The notes under the pieces are model-generated. The model saw only the letters and a list, made by a program, of their open reading frames with translations, was not told the DNA's origin and searched no databases. DNA of 28,004 nt from Rhodoferax sp. (lineage in GTDB: Bacteria; Pseudomonadota; Gammaproteobacteria; Burkholderiales; Burkholderiaceae_C). The DNA is taken from contig JARXAU010000119.1 of the NCBI GenBank assembly GCA_029865675.1, positions 1-28,004 of the forward strand, written 5' to 3'. Below, in pieces: positions 15,641 to 25,292 of the stretch; position 1 is the stretch's first letter; every line of letters starts with the position of its first letter. The translations under genes and the position numbers were made by a program.

Positions 15641-18109
15641 TTAAAACTGCACCGGCTTGGTCTTCCAGATCTCGCTGGCGTACTGGGCAATCGTGCGGTC
15701 GGCAGAAAAAGGCCCCATGGCCGCGATGTTGTGCAGGGTTTTGAGGGTCCAGTCGTCGGCGTTGCGGTAGGCCGCATCGGCGGCGTCCTGGGCTGCCGCG
15801 TAGGACGCGTAATCGGCCAGCAGCAGGTAGTGGTCGCCCCAATTCACCAGCGTGTCGTAAATGTTTTGGTAGCGCTGCGGCTGCGTTGGGTTGAACTCCC
15901 CGTCACGGATGGCCAGTAACACTTGCTCCAGCTCCGGGCAGGCCTCCAGCGCCTGGCGTGGTTGGTAGCCCGCAGCGCGAGTGGCAATCACTTCGGGCGT
16001 GGTGAGGCCAAAGATGAAAATGTTCTCTTTGCCCACGCCGTCCAAGATCTCTACGTTCGCGCCGTCCAGCGTGCCAATGGTCAGGGCGCCGTTGAGTGCG
16101 AGTTTCATATTGCCGGTGCCCGAGGCCTCGGTGCCTGCGGTGGATATTTGCTCGGACAAGTCGGCCGCTGGGATGATGCGCTCGGCCAGGCTCACGCTGT
16201 AGTTGGGGATGAACACGACTTTGAGCTTGTCGCCCACGCGCGGGTCGTGGTTGACGGTGTGGGCCACGTCGTTGATCAGCTGGATGATGAGCTTGGCCAT
16301 GTGGTAGGCCGATGCCGCTTTACCGGCAAACACCACCACGCGGGGCACCATGTCGGCCTCGGGCTCGCGCAGGATGCGCTGGTAGCGGGCAATCACATGC
16401 AGCACGTTGAGCAATTGGCGCTTGTATTCGTGGATGCGCTTGACCTGCACGTCAAACATGGCATTCACCGGCAACTGCAAGCCCATGTGCGCTTGCACCC
16501 AGTCTGCCAGGCGCTGTTTGTTGGCACGTTTGGCGTCTTGCAGGGCCTTGATCACCTTGGCGTTGCCGACAAGGGCCTCCAGGCCGCCGATCTGGGTCAG
16601 GTCGCGCCGCCAGCCGGTGCCTATGTATTTGTCCAGCACGGCGGCCAGCGCCGGGTTGGCCTGGGCCAGCCAGCGCCGGGGCGTGATGCCATTGGTTTTG
16701 TTGTTAAACCGCTGCGGCCAGATGCGCGCAAATTCTGCAAATATCGATTGCTGCATCAGCTCGGAGTGCAGGGCCGATACGCCGTTGACGGAATGGCTGG
16801 CCACCACCGCCAGATAGGCCATGCGCACCCGGCGCTCGCCTCGTTCATCGACCAGCGAAACATGGCGTATCACATCAGCGCTTGCACCCAGTGCGTTGAG
16901 CTCGCCCAGAAAGTGGTTGTTGATGTCGAAAATGATTTGCAAATGGCGCGGCAGGATGCGGCCCATCATTTCCACCGGCCAGGTCTCCAGCGCCTCGTGC
17001 ATGAGGGTGTGGTTGGTGTACGAGAAAACACGCTGGCACAGCGCCCAGGCCTGGTCCCAGGGCAGCGCATGCTCGTCGAGCAGCAAACGCATCAGTTCAG
17101 GAATGGCCAATATCGGGTGGGTGTCGTTCAGGTGGATGCTCACCTTGTCGGGCAGCAGGCTGAAATCGGCATGGGTTTGGCAGTAGCGGCGCAACAGGTC
17201 TTGCACGCTAGCACTCACAAAGAAATACTCCTGGTGCAGCCGCAGTTCGCGCCCGGCGAGGGTGGAGTCGTCGGGGTAGAGCACGCGGCTCACGTTTTCT
17301 GAGTGGTTTTTGCTCTCTACCGCTTCTAAATAATTGCCACGGTTGAATGCGCCCATGTCGATTTCGTGGGTGGCCTTGGCCGACCACAGCCGCAAGGTGT
17401 TGGTGGCCTGGGTGTCGTAGCCCGGAATAATGGTGTCGTAGGCCATGGCCTGCACCTCGTGCGCGCTGACCCAATGGCTTGCGCCCTCACGCTCCTCCAC
17501 ATGGCCCCCAAACTGCACCCGGTACAGCACCTCGGGCCGAGGAAATTCCCAGGGGTTGCCCTGCGCCAGCCAGTAGTCGGGCACCTCCACCTGGCGCCCG
17601 TCCACAATGGTTTGGCGGAACATGCCGTAGTCGTAGCGGATTCCGTAGCCATAGCCGGGAATGTTGAGCGTGGCCATGGCGTCCAAAAAACAGGCTGCCA
17701 GCCGCCCGAGCCCGCCGTTGCCCAAGGCAGCATCGGGCTCGAGTTCGCTGATGGTGGCCATGTCCACGCCAAAATCGAGCAGCGCCTGCTCGACCCGCAG
17801 GCGCAAACCCAGCGCCAGCAGGGCGTTGCCAAAGGTGCGGCCCACCAAAAACTCCATGGACAGGTAGTACACCCGCTTGGAGTCCTGCGCGTACTGGGCC
17901 CGGGTGGTTTCCATCCAGCGTTCCACCAGTTGGTCACGCACTGCATAGGCCGCCGCATTGAGCCAGTCCTGGGGGCTGGCAGATTGGGGGTCTTTGCCCA
18001 CGCTGAACATCAGCTTGTTGGCAATCGCGATTTTGAGCGACTCCAGGTCGCGCTTGGGGCTGTCAAAGGGAAACGTGGTCATGGGAGCGGTCACATCAAT
18101 AGAATTCAT
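15641..18109 (-). CDS. glgP: Glycogen/maltodextrin phosphorylase
   Basis: An 822-residue GT35 enzyme that releases glucose-1-phosphate from non-reducing ends of glycogen. Recognisable segments: VYYLSMEFLVGRTFGNAL near the N-terminus, AALGNGGLGRLAACFLDAMATL (shown in parts: GNGGLGRLAACF), and the PLP site EASGTGNMKLALNG with the Schiff-base lysine at about K669. VNGVSALHSELM and NKTNGITPRRWL are also family signatures. The frame opens to 18310, but the first 67 codons overlap glgA and do not resemble the family, so ATG 18109, 19 nt after the glgA stop, is chosen. Length is normal (~815-830). It is the last gene of the six-gene operon. No clear intrinsic terminator follows. Confidence 0.96.
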   Translation of the reverse strand: MNSIDVTAPMTTFPFDSPKRDLESLKIAIANKLMFSVGKDPQSASPQDWLNAAAYAVRDQLVERWMETTRAQYAQDSKRVYYLSMEFLVGRTFGNALLALGLRLRVEQALLDFGVDMATISELEPDAALGNGGLGRLAACFLDAMATLNIPGYGYGIRYDYGMFRQTIVDGRQVEVPDYWLAQGNPWEFPRPEVLYRVQFGGHVEEREGASHWVSAHEVQAMAYDTIIPGYDTQATNTLRLWSAKATHEIDMGAFNRGNYLEAVESKNHSENVSRVLYPDDSTLAGRELRLHQEYFFVSASVQDLLRRYCQTHADFSLLPDKVSIHLNDTHPILAIPELMRLLLDEHALPWDQAWALCQRVFSYTNHTLMHEALETWPVEMMGRILPRHLQIIFDINNHFLGELNALGASADVIRHVSLVDERGERRVRMAYLAVVASHSVNGVSALHSELMQQSIFAEFARIWPQRFNNKTNGITPRRWLAQANPALAAVLDKYIGTGWRRDLTQIGGLEALVGNAKVIKALQDAKRANKQRLADWVQAHMGLQLPVNAMFDVQVKRIHEYKRQLLNVLHVIARYQRILREPEADMVPRVVVFAGKAASAYHMAKLIIQLINDVAHTVNHDPRVGDKLKVVFIPNYSVSLAERIIPAADLSEQISTAGTEASGTGNMKLALNGALTIGTLDGANVEILDGVGKENIFIFGLTTPEVIATRAAGYQPRQALEACPELEQVLLAIRDGEFNPTQPQRYQNIYDTLVNWGDHYLLLADYASYAAAQDAADAAYRNADDWTLKTLHNIAAMGPFSADRTIAQYASEIWKTKPVQF

Positions 18110-18128
18110 GGTCGTTGGGCTGGTGCCA

Positions 18129-19595
18129 TCAGGTTGGGGAAGTGAGGGATGCATACAGATCGCGGTATTGCATCGCGGACTGTTCCCAGCCGGATGCAAT
18201 TCGCATGCCGTTTTGGCGCACGCGGCTCCAATCGGCCGGGCGGCGGTAGAGCGCAAAGGCCATTCGCAGTGCGCGCTGGTAGGGCGCAGAGTCAAAATCA
18301 TCAAATACAAAGCCGGTGGCGCTGTGCTTGTCTAGCGTCTCCAAGTCAGTGTCGACCACGGTATCGGCCAGACCGCCCACCCGGCGCACCAGCGGCAGAC
18401 TGCCGTATTTCAAGCCGTAGAGCTGGGTCAGTCCGCAGGGCTCAAAGCGCGAGGGCACCAGTGTGATGTCGCCGCCGCCAAAAATGCGATGCGCCAGCGC
18501 CTCGTCATAGTCCAGCCGCACCGCCATGCGCCCGGGGTGCGCCTGTGCCTGCGCGGCAAGTGCCTGCTCCAGGGCCGCGTCGCCGCTGCCCAGCACCAGC
18601 AGCTGCCCGCCGCCCTGCACCAGTTCGTTAATGCCGCCCAGCACCAGGGGCAGGCCTTTTTGCTCGGTCAGGCGGCCCACCAGGGTAAATAGCGGCGCAT
18701 CGGGCAGCGGGTTCAGGCCGGTTTCTGCTTGCAAGGCGGCTTTGTTGAGCGCCTTGCCGGCCAGTCGGCGGGCATCGAAGGTATGGGGCAAAAGCGGGTC
18801 GTGTGCCGGGTCCCACACGCTGGCGTCCACGCCGTTCAAGATGCCGCTGAGTTGCGCCGCGCGTCGGCGCAGCAGGCCGTCCAGGCCGAAACCCTGCTCC
18901 GGGGTCTGAATCTCGCGTGCATACGTGGGGCTGACCGTGCTGATGTGGTCGGCATAGACCAGAGCCGCTTTCATGAAAGACACCTGGCCGTAAAACTCCA
19001 GGCCGTCCACGCCAAAGGCTGCTGACGGTAAGCCCAGCTCGGCAAAACAAGACGCGTCAAAGCAGCCCTGGTAGGCCAGGTTGTGGATGGTGAACAGGGT
19101 GGGAACCCGGTGCGGGCTTTGCCAAAACGCCATGCACGCAGGCGCCAGCCCGGCGTGCCAGTCGTGGCAATGCACCAAGTCGGGTGCCCAAGCGGCATCC
19201 AGGCCATAGGCCAGATGCGCTGCGCCCCAGCCCAGTGCCGCAAAACGGCGGTGGTTGTCGGCATAGGGCTGGTGCCGGCTGTCGTGGTAGGGGTTGCCCG
19301 GTCGGTCGTACAAGCCGGGTGCCATCAGCACATAGGTTTTGAGTGCCTGGCCTGCTGTGCCAATGCCCGGCAAATCGCCCAGCACCACCTCAATGGCCTC
19401 GCCCCAGGGCGTAGTGAAGCGACCGACTTTTTGCGCATGGCGCAGGCTGGCGCACACTGCAGGGAAGCCGGGCAGCAGGGCGCGCACCTCGCAGCCCTGC
19501 GCGCCTAGGGCCGCAGGCAGCGCCCCGGCCACATCGGCCAGACCCCCGGTCTTCAATACGGGGAACAGTTCAGAGCTGACTTGAAGAATGCGCAT
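18129..19595 (-). CDS. glgA: Glycogen synthase (ADP-glucose)
   Basis: A 488-residue GT5 glucosyltransferase that adds glucose from ADP-glucose to the growing alpha-1,4-glucan. The N-terminus MRILQVSSELFPVLKTGGLADV contains the ADP-glucose-binding KTGGLA (15-20). The middle holds HCHDWHAGLAPA and FTIHNLAYQG, and the C-terminal GT-B half contains PSRFEPCGLTQLYGLKYGSLP with the conserved glutamate, then RRVGGLADTV. Length matches the family (~475-490). ATG 19595 gives the canonical N-terminus even though no strong ribosome binding site is visible. It lies 42 bp after glgC and 19 bp before glgP, within the same operon. Confidence 0.97.
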   Translation of the reverse strand: MRILQVSSELFPVLKTGGLADVAGALPAALGAQGCEVRALLPGFPAVCASLRHAQKVGRFTTPWGEAIEVVLGDLPGIGTAGQALKTYVLMAPGLYDRPGNPYHDSRHQPYADNHRRFAALGWGAAHLAYGLDAAWAPDLVHCHDWHAGLAPACMAFWQSPHRVPTLFTIHNLAYQGCFDASCFAELGLPSAAFGVDGLEFYGQVSFMKAALVYADHISTVSPTYAREIQTPEQGFGLDGLLRRRAAQLSGILNGVDASVWDPAHDPLLPHTFDARRLAGKALNKAALQAETGLNPLPDAPLFTLVGRLTEQKGLPLVLGGINELVQGGGQLLVLGSGDAALEQALAAQAQAHPGRMAVRLDYDEALAHRIFGGGDITLVPSRFEPCGLTQLYGLKYGSLPLVRRVGGLADTVVDTDLETLDKHSATGFVFDDFDSAPYQRALRMAFALYRRPADWSRVRQNGMRIASGWEQSAMQYRDLYASLTSPT

Positions 19596-19637
19596 GCGTA
19601 AAAAAGGGGCTGGCGCGAAAAACGCGAAAGTTGAAAG

Positions 19638-20927
19638 CTAGGCGGCAATCAATGCGTCCAGCATGGGCTGGGTAATGAGCACCACGCCGTTGTCGGTGCG
19701 CTCAAAACGTGCGCCGTCCAGGGCCTTGTCGTGGCCCACGACCAAGCCGTCGGGCAGGGTGCAGCCCCGATCCACCACCACTTTGCGCAGGCGGCAGCCC
19801 CGGCCCACGGTCACTTCGGGCAAAAACACGGCCTGGTCTATCTCGCAAAACGAATGCACCCGCACGCCCGAAAAAAGCACCGAGTTGCTCACCACCGAGC
19901 CCGAGACAATGCAGCCGCCCGAGACCATGGTGTTGATCGCCTGCCCGTGCATGCCTTGCGCGTCTTGCACAAACTTGGCGGGGGGAAGCTGGCGCTGGTT
20001 GGTCCAAATGGGCCAGTTGGTGTCGTAAATGTCCAGGGCCGGGGTGACCGATGCCAGGTCCAAGTTGGCCTCCCAAAACGCGTCTATGGTGCCCACGTCG
20101 CGCCAGTAGGGCGCAGCCTCTTGGCTTGACGATACGCAGGACATGGAAAAGGGGTGTGCAATGGCGCGCCCTTCTTGCACCACGCGCGGAATCACGTCCT
20201 TGCCAAAGTCGTGGCTGGAGCGGGGGTCGGCCAGGTCCTCTTGCAGCACGCGGTACAGGTACTGGGAATTGAAGATGTAAATCCCCATGCTCGCCAGCGC
20301 TACCTCCGGGTTGCCCGGCATGGATTGGGGTTGCGCGGGTTTTTCGGCAAAGTCGACGATGGTGCGCGCCGCGTCCACCGCCATCACCCCGAACGCGTGT
20401 GCTTCGCGCAGCGGCACTTCAATACAGCCCACGGTGCAGTCCATGCCGCTGTCGACATGGTCTTTGAGCATCAGCGAGTAGTCCATTTTGTACACATGGT
20501 CCCCGGCCAGGATGACCACGTATTCGGGCTTGCTGCTTTGGATGATGTCCAGGTTTTGGTAAATCGCGTCGGCGGTGCCACGGTACCAGTGCTCGTCATT
20601 GAGCCGCTGCTGGGCGGGTAGCAGGTCGACCATTTCATTGAGTTCAGCGCGCAAAAAACTCCAGCCACGCTGCAAATGGCGCAGCAGCGAGTGCGATTTG
20701 TACTGGGTAATCACGCCGATGCGCCGGATGCCGGAGTTGACGCAGTTTGACAGCGCAAAGTCGACGATGCGGAACTTGCCGCCGAAATACACCGCCGGTT
20801 TGGCGCGCCGGTCGGTGAGCTGCATGAGGCGCGAACCGCGCCCTCCGGCCAGCACCAGCGCAATAGTGCGGCGCACCAGCATATGCGGCTGTGTCGAAGC
20901 TTTGTACGTGGGATCAATGGTGTTCAT
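19638..20927 (-). CDS. glgC: Glucose-1-phosphate adenylyltransferase
   Basis: A 429-residue enzyme making ADP-glucose and pyrophosphate from glucose-1-phosphate and ATP, the committed and normally allosterically controlled step of bacterial glycogen synthesis. Motifs: LVLAGGRGSRL (24-34), KPAVYFGGKFRIVDF (the regulatory/N-terminal region), WYRGTADAIYQN (114-125), AGDHVYKMDY (141-150), and FAEKP (193-197). The C-terminal ~140 residues form the left-handed beta-helix with GCIVSGSVVSNSVLF. The frame opens to 20987, but ATG 20927 has a strong AGGAGGAG site at 20933-20940 that overlaps the glgX stop codon, which fixes the start and suggests translational coupling. Length is normal (~420-430). Confidence 0.97.
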   Translation of the reverse strand: MNTIDPTYKASTQPHMLVRRTIALVLAGGRGSRLMQLTDRRAKPAVYFGGKFRIVDFALSNCVNSGIRRIGVITQYKSHSLLRHLQRGWSFLRAELNEMVDLLPAQQRLNDEHWYRGTADAIYQNLDIIQSSKPEYVVILAGDHVYKMDYSLMLKDHVDSGMDCTVGCIEVPLREAHAFGVMAVDAARTIVDFAEKPAQPQSMPGNPEVALASMGIYIFNSQYLYRVLQEDLADPRSSHDFGKDVIPRVVQEGRAIAHPFSMSCVSSSQEAAPYWRDVGTIDAFWEANLDLASVTPALDIYDTNWPIWTNQRQLPPAKFVQDAQGMHGQAINTMVSGGCIVSGSVVSNSVLFSGVRVHSFCEIDQAVFLPEVTVGRGCRLRKVVVDRGCTLPDGLVVGHDKALDGARFERTDNGVVLITQPMLDALIAA

Positions 20928-20932
20928 GGGGT

Positions 20933-20940
20933 CTCCTCCT
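20933..20940 (-). promoter_or_regulatory. glgC ribosome binding site overlapping the glgX stop codon
   Basis: On the minus strand the TAG stop of glgX runs directly into GGAGGAG, giving AGGAGGAG 5 nt before the glgC ATG. A ribosome finishing glgX would sit on the glgC site. Confidence 0.85.
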
Positions 20941-23062
20941 AGTCTGGTTTTTGTAGGTTCTCTATCGCTACGGTGCTGGCAAGCCAAAGGCTCCCGTGCG
21001 GCAGCGTTTGCGCACCGTCCGCACTGTCCAGTGGTCGATTAAGAACGTTACCGTATTGGGTGTCAATATGGAGAAACCAGTCCCCCGGCGGCAGCACAAA
21101 GCGTACCGCGTGGCCTGCGCCGTTGAACAAGAGCAGACAGCTCGCGTTTACCGGGTCGCCGTTGTCTGCGCCATTCGGGCGCTGTGCGTGGCTGAGCTGT
21201 AAGGCCAGCGCCTGGCGCGCCGGGTCGTTCCAGTCGTGGGCGCTCGGGCTTGTGCCTTCGGGCAAATACCAGCGCGCCACCACACCCTGCTCCGCATCGG
21301 CACCCTGCCACCAGTGTGTGCTGCGCAGCACGGCGCGTGCGCGGCGCAATGCCTGCAAGGCCCCGATAAAGTCGGCATAGCGCGTGTCGGCCCGGCCCCA
21401 ATCGAGCCAGCTGATGGCGTTGTCTTGGCAGTAGGCGTTGTTATTGCCGCCTTGACTGTGGCCTATGCTGTCGCCCGCCTGCACCATGGGTGTGCCCAGC
21501 GACAGCAGGGTGACGGCCAGCAGCACGCGCTGCCACTGCTGTCGCCGTGCCAGCACGTCCGGGCGGTCGGTGTTGCCTTCAGCGCCGCAGTTGTTGCTCA
21601 GGTTGTGGCCGTGGCCATCGCGGTTGTTTTCGCCATTGGCCAGGTTGTGCCTGTGGCTGTAGCGCAGCACATCGGCTAGGGTGAAGCCGTCGTGCGCGGC
21701 CACAAAGTTCACGCTGCTGTGCGCCGCCCGGCTGCGGGCATCAAACACGTCGGTCGAGCCCGCCAGGCGCGTGGCCCATTCGCCCAGCACCGGCGTGTGG
21801 TGCAGCCAAAAGCCGCGCTGCGCGTCGCGAAAACGGTCGTTCCACTCCAGCCAGCCGCTGGGGAAGCGGCCCAGCTGGTAGCCGCCGTGGCCTATGTCCC
21901 AGGGCTCGGCCACCAGCGTGCAGCTTGATAACAGCGGGTCCTGGGCCATGGCTTGCAACAAGGGCGCGCGCGGCGAAAAATCGTGGCCCTGCGCCGCCGC
22001 GCCGCGCCCCAGCACGGGCGCCAGGTCAAAGCGAAAACCGTCGATGCCAAAGTCCAGCACCCAGCTGCGCAGGCTTTGCAAAACCATGCGCATGACCAGC
22101 GGGTGGTCCAGGCGTAGGCAGTTGCCGCAACCGGTCCAGTTCAGGTAGTGCGCGGGCGTTTGCGGGTCAAGGTGGTAGTAGGTGGCGTTGTCTATGCCGC
22201 GCAGGCTCAAGGTCGGGCCGTATTCGTCGGTCTCGGCGCTGTGGTTGTAGACCACGTCCAGCCACACCTCCAGGCCTGCCGCGTGCAAGGCGCTGACCAT
22301 GGCGCGCAACTCGCTGCGCGGGCTGCTGCCGGCCTGTCCGCTCCAGTACCGCGCCGTCGGCGCACTCCAGGCAATCGGGTTGTAGCCCCAGTAATTGCGC
22401 AGCCCCAAGTGCAGCAGGCGCAGCTCATCGGCGCAGCAGGCCAGCGGCATCAGGCTCACGGTGCTCACACCCATGGTTTTCAAATGCGCAATGGCCGCCG
22501 GGTGCGCCAGCCCTGCATAAGTGCCCCGCAGCGCCGGCGGCACATCCGGATGCAGCGCGGTAAAGCCTTTGACGTGCAATTCGCACACCAGGCGCTGCGC
22601 CGGGTCGACGTGCGGTCCGCTTGCTGCGGGGCGAAGGGGCGGGACCACCACCGCCTTTAAAGCGTCTTGCGCGTTGTCGCGGGTGTCTTGCAGCTGCGGC
22701 GCACCTGTCTGGTGGCCCAGGTGAATGTCTTGCCCCGCGTATTCGCCCAGCACCGCAGCGGCGCAGGGGTCGAGCAAGAGCTTGTGCGGGTTAAAGCGCT
22801 GGCCCTGGGCCGGGTTCCAGGGGCCATGCACGCGCCATCCGTACACCAGGCCCGCGCCCGCGCCCGGCAACAAGGCCTGCCAGACACCGCCTATCGCCGC
22901 AGGCATGGCCAGGAGCTGCAACTCCTGCTGGCCCGTCGCGTCAAAAAGGCAGAGTTCCACCGCGTGCGCGTGGGGTGCGGCCAGGGCGAACTCCACGCCC
23001 TCGGCCGCCACGGTTGCACCCAGCAAAGAGGCGCTCATCAGGGGCCGCAGCGCCGCTTGCAT
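20939..23062 (-). CDS. glgX: Glycogen debranching enzyme
   Basis: A 707-residue GH13 (subfamily 11) isoamylase-type enzyme that hydrolyses alpha-1,6 branches left after phosphorylase action. An N-terminal CBM48-like domain (~15-115, with GLVYGWRVHGPWNP) precedes the TIM barrel. Catalytic residues: nucleophile D346 (GFRFDLAPVLG), acid/base E386 (VAEPWDIG), and D458 (FVAAHDGFTL). LRNYWGYNPIAWSAP and VVYNHSAETDEYGP are classic GlgX segments. The frame opens further up at 23185 inside glgB; ATG 23062, 13 nt after the glgB stop, is preferred, with ATG 23038 as an alternative that would drop eight residues. E. coli GlgX is shorter (657). It lies fully within the operon. Confidence 0.95.
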   Translation of the reverse strand: MQAALRPLMSASLLGATVAAEGVEFALAAPHAHAVELCLFDATGQQELQLLAMPAAIGGVWQALLPGAGAGLVYGWRVHGPWNPAQGQRFNPHKLLLDPCAAAVLGEYAGQDIHLGHQTGAPQLQDTRDNAQDALKAVVVPPLRPAASGPHVDPAQRLVCELHVKGFTALHPDVPPALRGTYAGLAHPAAIAHLKTMGVSTVSLMPLACCADELRLLHLGLRNYWGYNPIAWSAPTARYWSGQAGSSPRSELRAMVSALHAAGLEVWLDVVYNHSAETDEYGPTLSLRGIDNATYYHLDPQTPAHYLNWTGCGNCLRLDHPLVMRMVLQSLRSWVLDFGIDGFRFDLAPVLGRGAAAQGHDFSPRAPLLQAMAQDPLLSSCTLVAEPWDIGHGGYQLGRFPSGWLEWNDRFRDAQRGFWLHHTPVLGEWATRLAGSTDVFDARSRAAHSSVNFVAAHDGFTLADVLRYSHRHNLANGENNRDGHGHNLSNNCGAEGNTDRPDVLARRQQWQRVLLAVTLLSLGTPMVQAGDSIGHSQGGNNNAYCQDNAISWLDWGRADTRYADFIGALQALRRARAVLRSTHWWQGADAEQGVVARWYLPEGTSPSAHDWNDPARQALALQLSHAQRPNGADNGDPVNASCLLLFNGAGHAVRFVLPPGDWFLHIDTQYGNVLNRPLDSADGAQTLPHGSLWLASTVAIENLQKPD

Positions 23063-23075
23063 CGTGCCCAGCTTG

Positions 23076-25265
23076 CTATTGCGGCGCCAAAACCAGGCAC
23101 GACAAGGGCGGCAAATGCAGCAGCAGCGACTGCGCATGGCCGTGGGCCGCCTGCGCTTGCGTTTCCAGCGCGCCATTGCCAACACCGCTGCCGCCGTACA
23201 CCGCGTCGTCGGTGTTGATCAGCGTGCGCCAGTGGCCGGCGCTGGGCACGCCCAGGCGGTAGCCCGCGCGTGGCAGCGGTGTGAAGTTGCACACCACCAC
23301 CGCACATTGGCCGGTGCGGGACCAGCGCGCAAAGGCCAGCACCGATTGCGCATGGTCTTCGTGCGAAATCCAGCCAAAGCCGCCGGGCTGCACATCTTGC
23401 TCGTGCAGGGCCGGGAAGGCGCGGTACACGCGGTTGAGGTCCCGCACCAAGCGCTGCACACCGGCGTGGGCGGGCAGCTCTTGCAAGTGCCAGGGCAGGC
23501 TGTCGCCATCGGCCCATTCGGTGGGCTGCGCCAGCTCGCCGCCCATAAAGAGCAGCTTTTTGCCCGGATAAGCCCACATCAAGCCGTACAGCGTACGCAA
23601 GTTGGCCCGCTGCTGCCAGGGGTCGCCAGGCATTTTGCCCAGCAGCGAGCGCTTGCCGTGCACCACTTCGTCGTGCGACAAAGGCAGCACAAAGTTTTCG
23701 CTAAAGGCGTACATCAGCCCAAAGGTCAGCAGCTTTTGGTGGTAGCGGCGGTACACCGGGTCGAGCTGCATATAGTCCAGCGCGTCGTGCATCCAGCCCA
23801 TATTCCACTTGAAGTGAAAGCCCAGGCCGCCGCTGGCCAGGTCGGCGCCCGGTGGGCGGCTCACACCGGGGAAGGCGGTGGACTCTTCGGCAACCATCAG
23901 CGTGCCGGGGCGCTCCACGCCAACCAGGTGGTTGAGCTGGCGCAGGAATGCAATTGCCTCCAGGTTTTCGCGCCCGCCTAGGCGGTTGGGTATCCACTGC
24001 CCGTGCGCGCGGCTGTAGTCGCGGTACAGCATGGACGCCACCGCATCCACCCGCAGCCCGTCAATGCCAAAGCGCTCCAGCCAGTAAAAGGCGTTGCCGA
24101 TCAAAAAGTTGCGCACCTCGGTGCGGCCAAAGTTGTAAATCAGCGTGTTCCAGTCTTGGTGAAAGCCTTCTTTGGGGTCGGCGTATTCGTACAAATGGGT
24201 TCCGTCAAATCTGGCCAGCCCGTGCGCGTCGCTGGGAAAGTGCGCGGGCACCCAGTCCAGCAACACGCCCAGCCCGGCCGCGTGGGCCGCGTCCACAAAG
24301 TACTGAAAGTCTTCCGGGCTGCCAAAGCGCGCCGTGGGCGAAAACATGCCCAGCGGCTGGTAGCCCCAGGACGCGTCCAGCGGGTGTTCGCTCACCGGCA
24401 GCAGCTCCAGGTGGGTAAAGCCCATGTCACGGGCATAGGGCACCAGCGTGTCGGCCAGCTCGCGGTAGTTCAGCCAGCGCCAGCCATCGGCCTTGCGCCA
24501 AGAGCCCAGGTGCACCTCGTAAATCGACAGCGGCGCATCCAGCGCGTTGGCGGCAGCGCGCTCTGGCAGCATGGCGCGCCGGGGCGGCAGCCCGCAGACC
24601 ACGCTGGCGGTGTTCGGTCGCAGTTGCGATTGAAAGGCGTAGGGGTCGGCCTTGAGGTGGACCTCGTTGGTCGCGCCCAAAATCTCAAATTGGTACAGCG
24701 CGCCGCGCGCCACATCCGGCAGAAAAATCTCCCACACGCCGCAGCCGTGGCGCAGCCGCATGGGGTGGCGCCGCCCGTCCCACAGGTTAAAGCTGCCGAC
24801 CACCGACACGCGCTTGGCATTGGGCGCCCAGACGGCAAAGCGCGTGCCCTCTACGCCGTCTATTTGCTCTGGGTGTGCGCCTAAGCATTCGTACGGCCTT
24901 TGGTGCGAGCCCTCGGCCAGCAACCAGGCATCGGCGTCCGACAGCAGCGCACTGAATGCATAGGGGTCGTCCAGCAGCGCGCTGCTGGCGGTGCTGCCCT
25001 CGCCTTGGTCCCAGTGCACCCGCAGCTGGTTGTCAAAAGGCACGCTGCGCGCCGCCAGCATGCCGCTAAAAACAGCGCCATCCGAGAGCCGCTGCAAGCT
25101 GCCAACAAGCCGCTGGGTGTGGCGTTCCACCACGTCGACTGCGCTGGCGTGGGGCAGCAAGGCATTCACCCAAATACGCCCGGCGTGCAAGTGCATGCCC
25201 AGCACGCCAAAAGGGTCGGCGTGCCGTGCCGCCATCAAAGCAGAAACATCGTCGGTGCTGAGCAT
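23076..25265 (-). CDS. glgB: 1,4-alpha-glucan branching enzyme
   Basis: A 729-residue GH13 branching enzyme that cuts alpha-1,4 chains and rejoins them as alpha-1,6 branches. It has an extra N-terminal domain (N1, ~1-115, with ARHADPFGVLGMH), a CBM48 domain (~125-230, FAVWAPNAKRVSVVGSFN), the catalytic barrel, and a C-terminal domain. Catalytic residues: nucleophile D407 (GLRVDAVASMLY), acid/base E460 (MVAEESTAFP), and D532 (LSHDEVVHGK). Length equals the long proteobacterial form (E. coli 728). ATG 25265 is the family N-terminus. Oddly, the sequence just before the ATG is CCTCCT, an anti-Shine-Dalgarno core; only a weak AAGG lies farther upstream. It is the second gene of the operon, 27 nt after the alpha-glucosidase. 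Confidence 0.96.
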   Translation of the reverse strand: MLSTDDVSALMAARHADPFGVLGMHLHAGRIWVNALLPHASAVDVVERHTQRLVGSLQRLSDGAVFSGMLAARSVPFDNQLRVHWDQGEGSTASSALLDDPYAFSALLSDADAWLLAEGSHQRPYECLGAHPEQIDGVEGTRFAVWAPNAKRVSVVGSFNLWDGRRHPMRLRHGCGVWEIFLPDVARGALYQFEILGATNEVHLKADPYAFQSQLRPNTASVVCGLPPRRAMLPERAAANALDAPLSIYEVHLGSWRKADGWRWLNYRELADTLVPYARDMGFTHLELLPVSEHPLDASWGYQPLGMFSPTARFGSPEDFQYFVDAAHAAGLGVLLDWVPAHFPSDAHGLARFDGTHLYEYADPKEGFHQDWNTLIYNFGRTEVRNFLIGNAFYWLERFGIDGLRVDAVASMLYRDYSRAHGQWIPNRLGGRENLEAIAFLRQLNHLVGVERPGTLMVAEESTAFPGVSRPPGADLASGGLGFHFKWNMGWMHDALDYMQLDPVYRRYHQKLLTFGLMYAFSENFVLPLSHDEVVHGKRSLLGKMPGDPWQQRANLRTLYGLMWAYPGKKLLFMGGELAQPTEWADGDSLPWHLQELPAHAGVQRLVRDLNRVYRAFPALHEQDVQPGGFGWISHEDHAQSVLAFARWSRTGQCAVVVCNFTPLPRAGYRLGVPSAGHWRTLINTDDAVYGGSGVGNGALETQAQAAHGHAQSLLLHLPPLSCLVLAPQ

Positions 25266-25292
25266 AGGAGGTCGCCTTGCGTAGGGTGGGAA

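Noticed and set aside
15556..15656. 8-bp inverted repeat GCCGGTGC/GCACCGGC across the glgP 3' end
   Set aside because: Arms are 85 nt apart, one lies in glgP coding sequence, and there is no T tract; too weak for a terminator call.
15536..15919. 127-codon plus-strand frame whose ATG overlaps the M48 peptidase stop (ATGA)
   Set aside because: The overlap suggests coupling, but two thirds of it is antisense to glgP and the first ~35 residues match nothing I know. Probably chance.
15923..17302. 459-codon open frame on the plus strand
   Set aside because: Exactly antisense to glgP; composition (Val/His/Ala-rich) is that of a shadow frame in GC-rich coding DNA and it resembles no family.
18110..18310. 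67-codon N-terminal extension of glgP
   Set aside because: Overlaps the end of glgA and has no similarity to phosphorylases; the start 19 nt after glgA gives the normal length.
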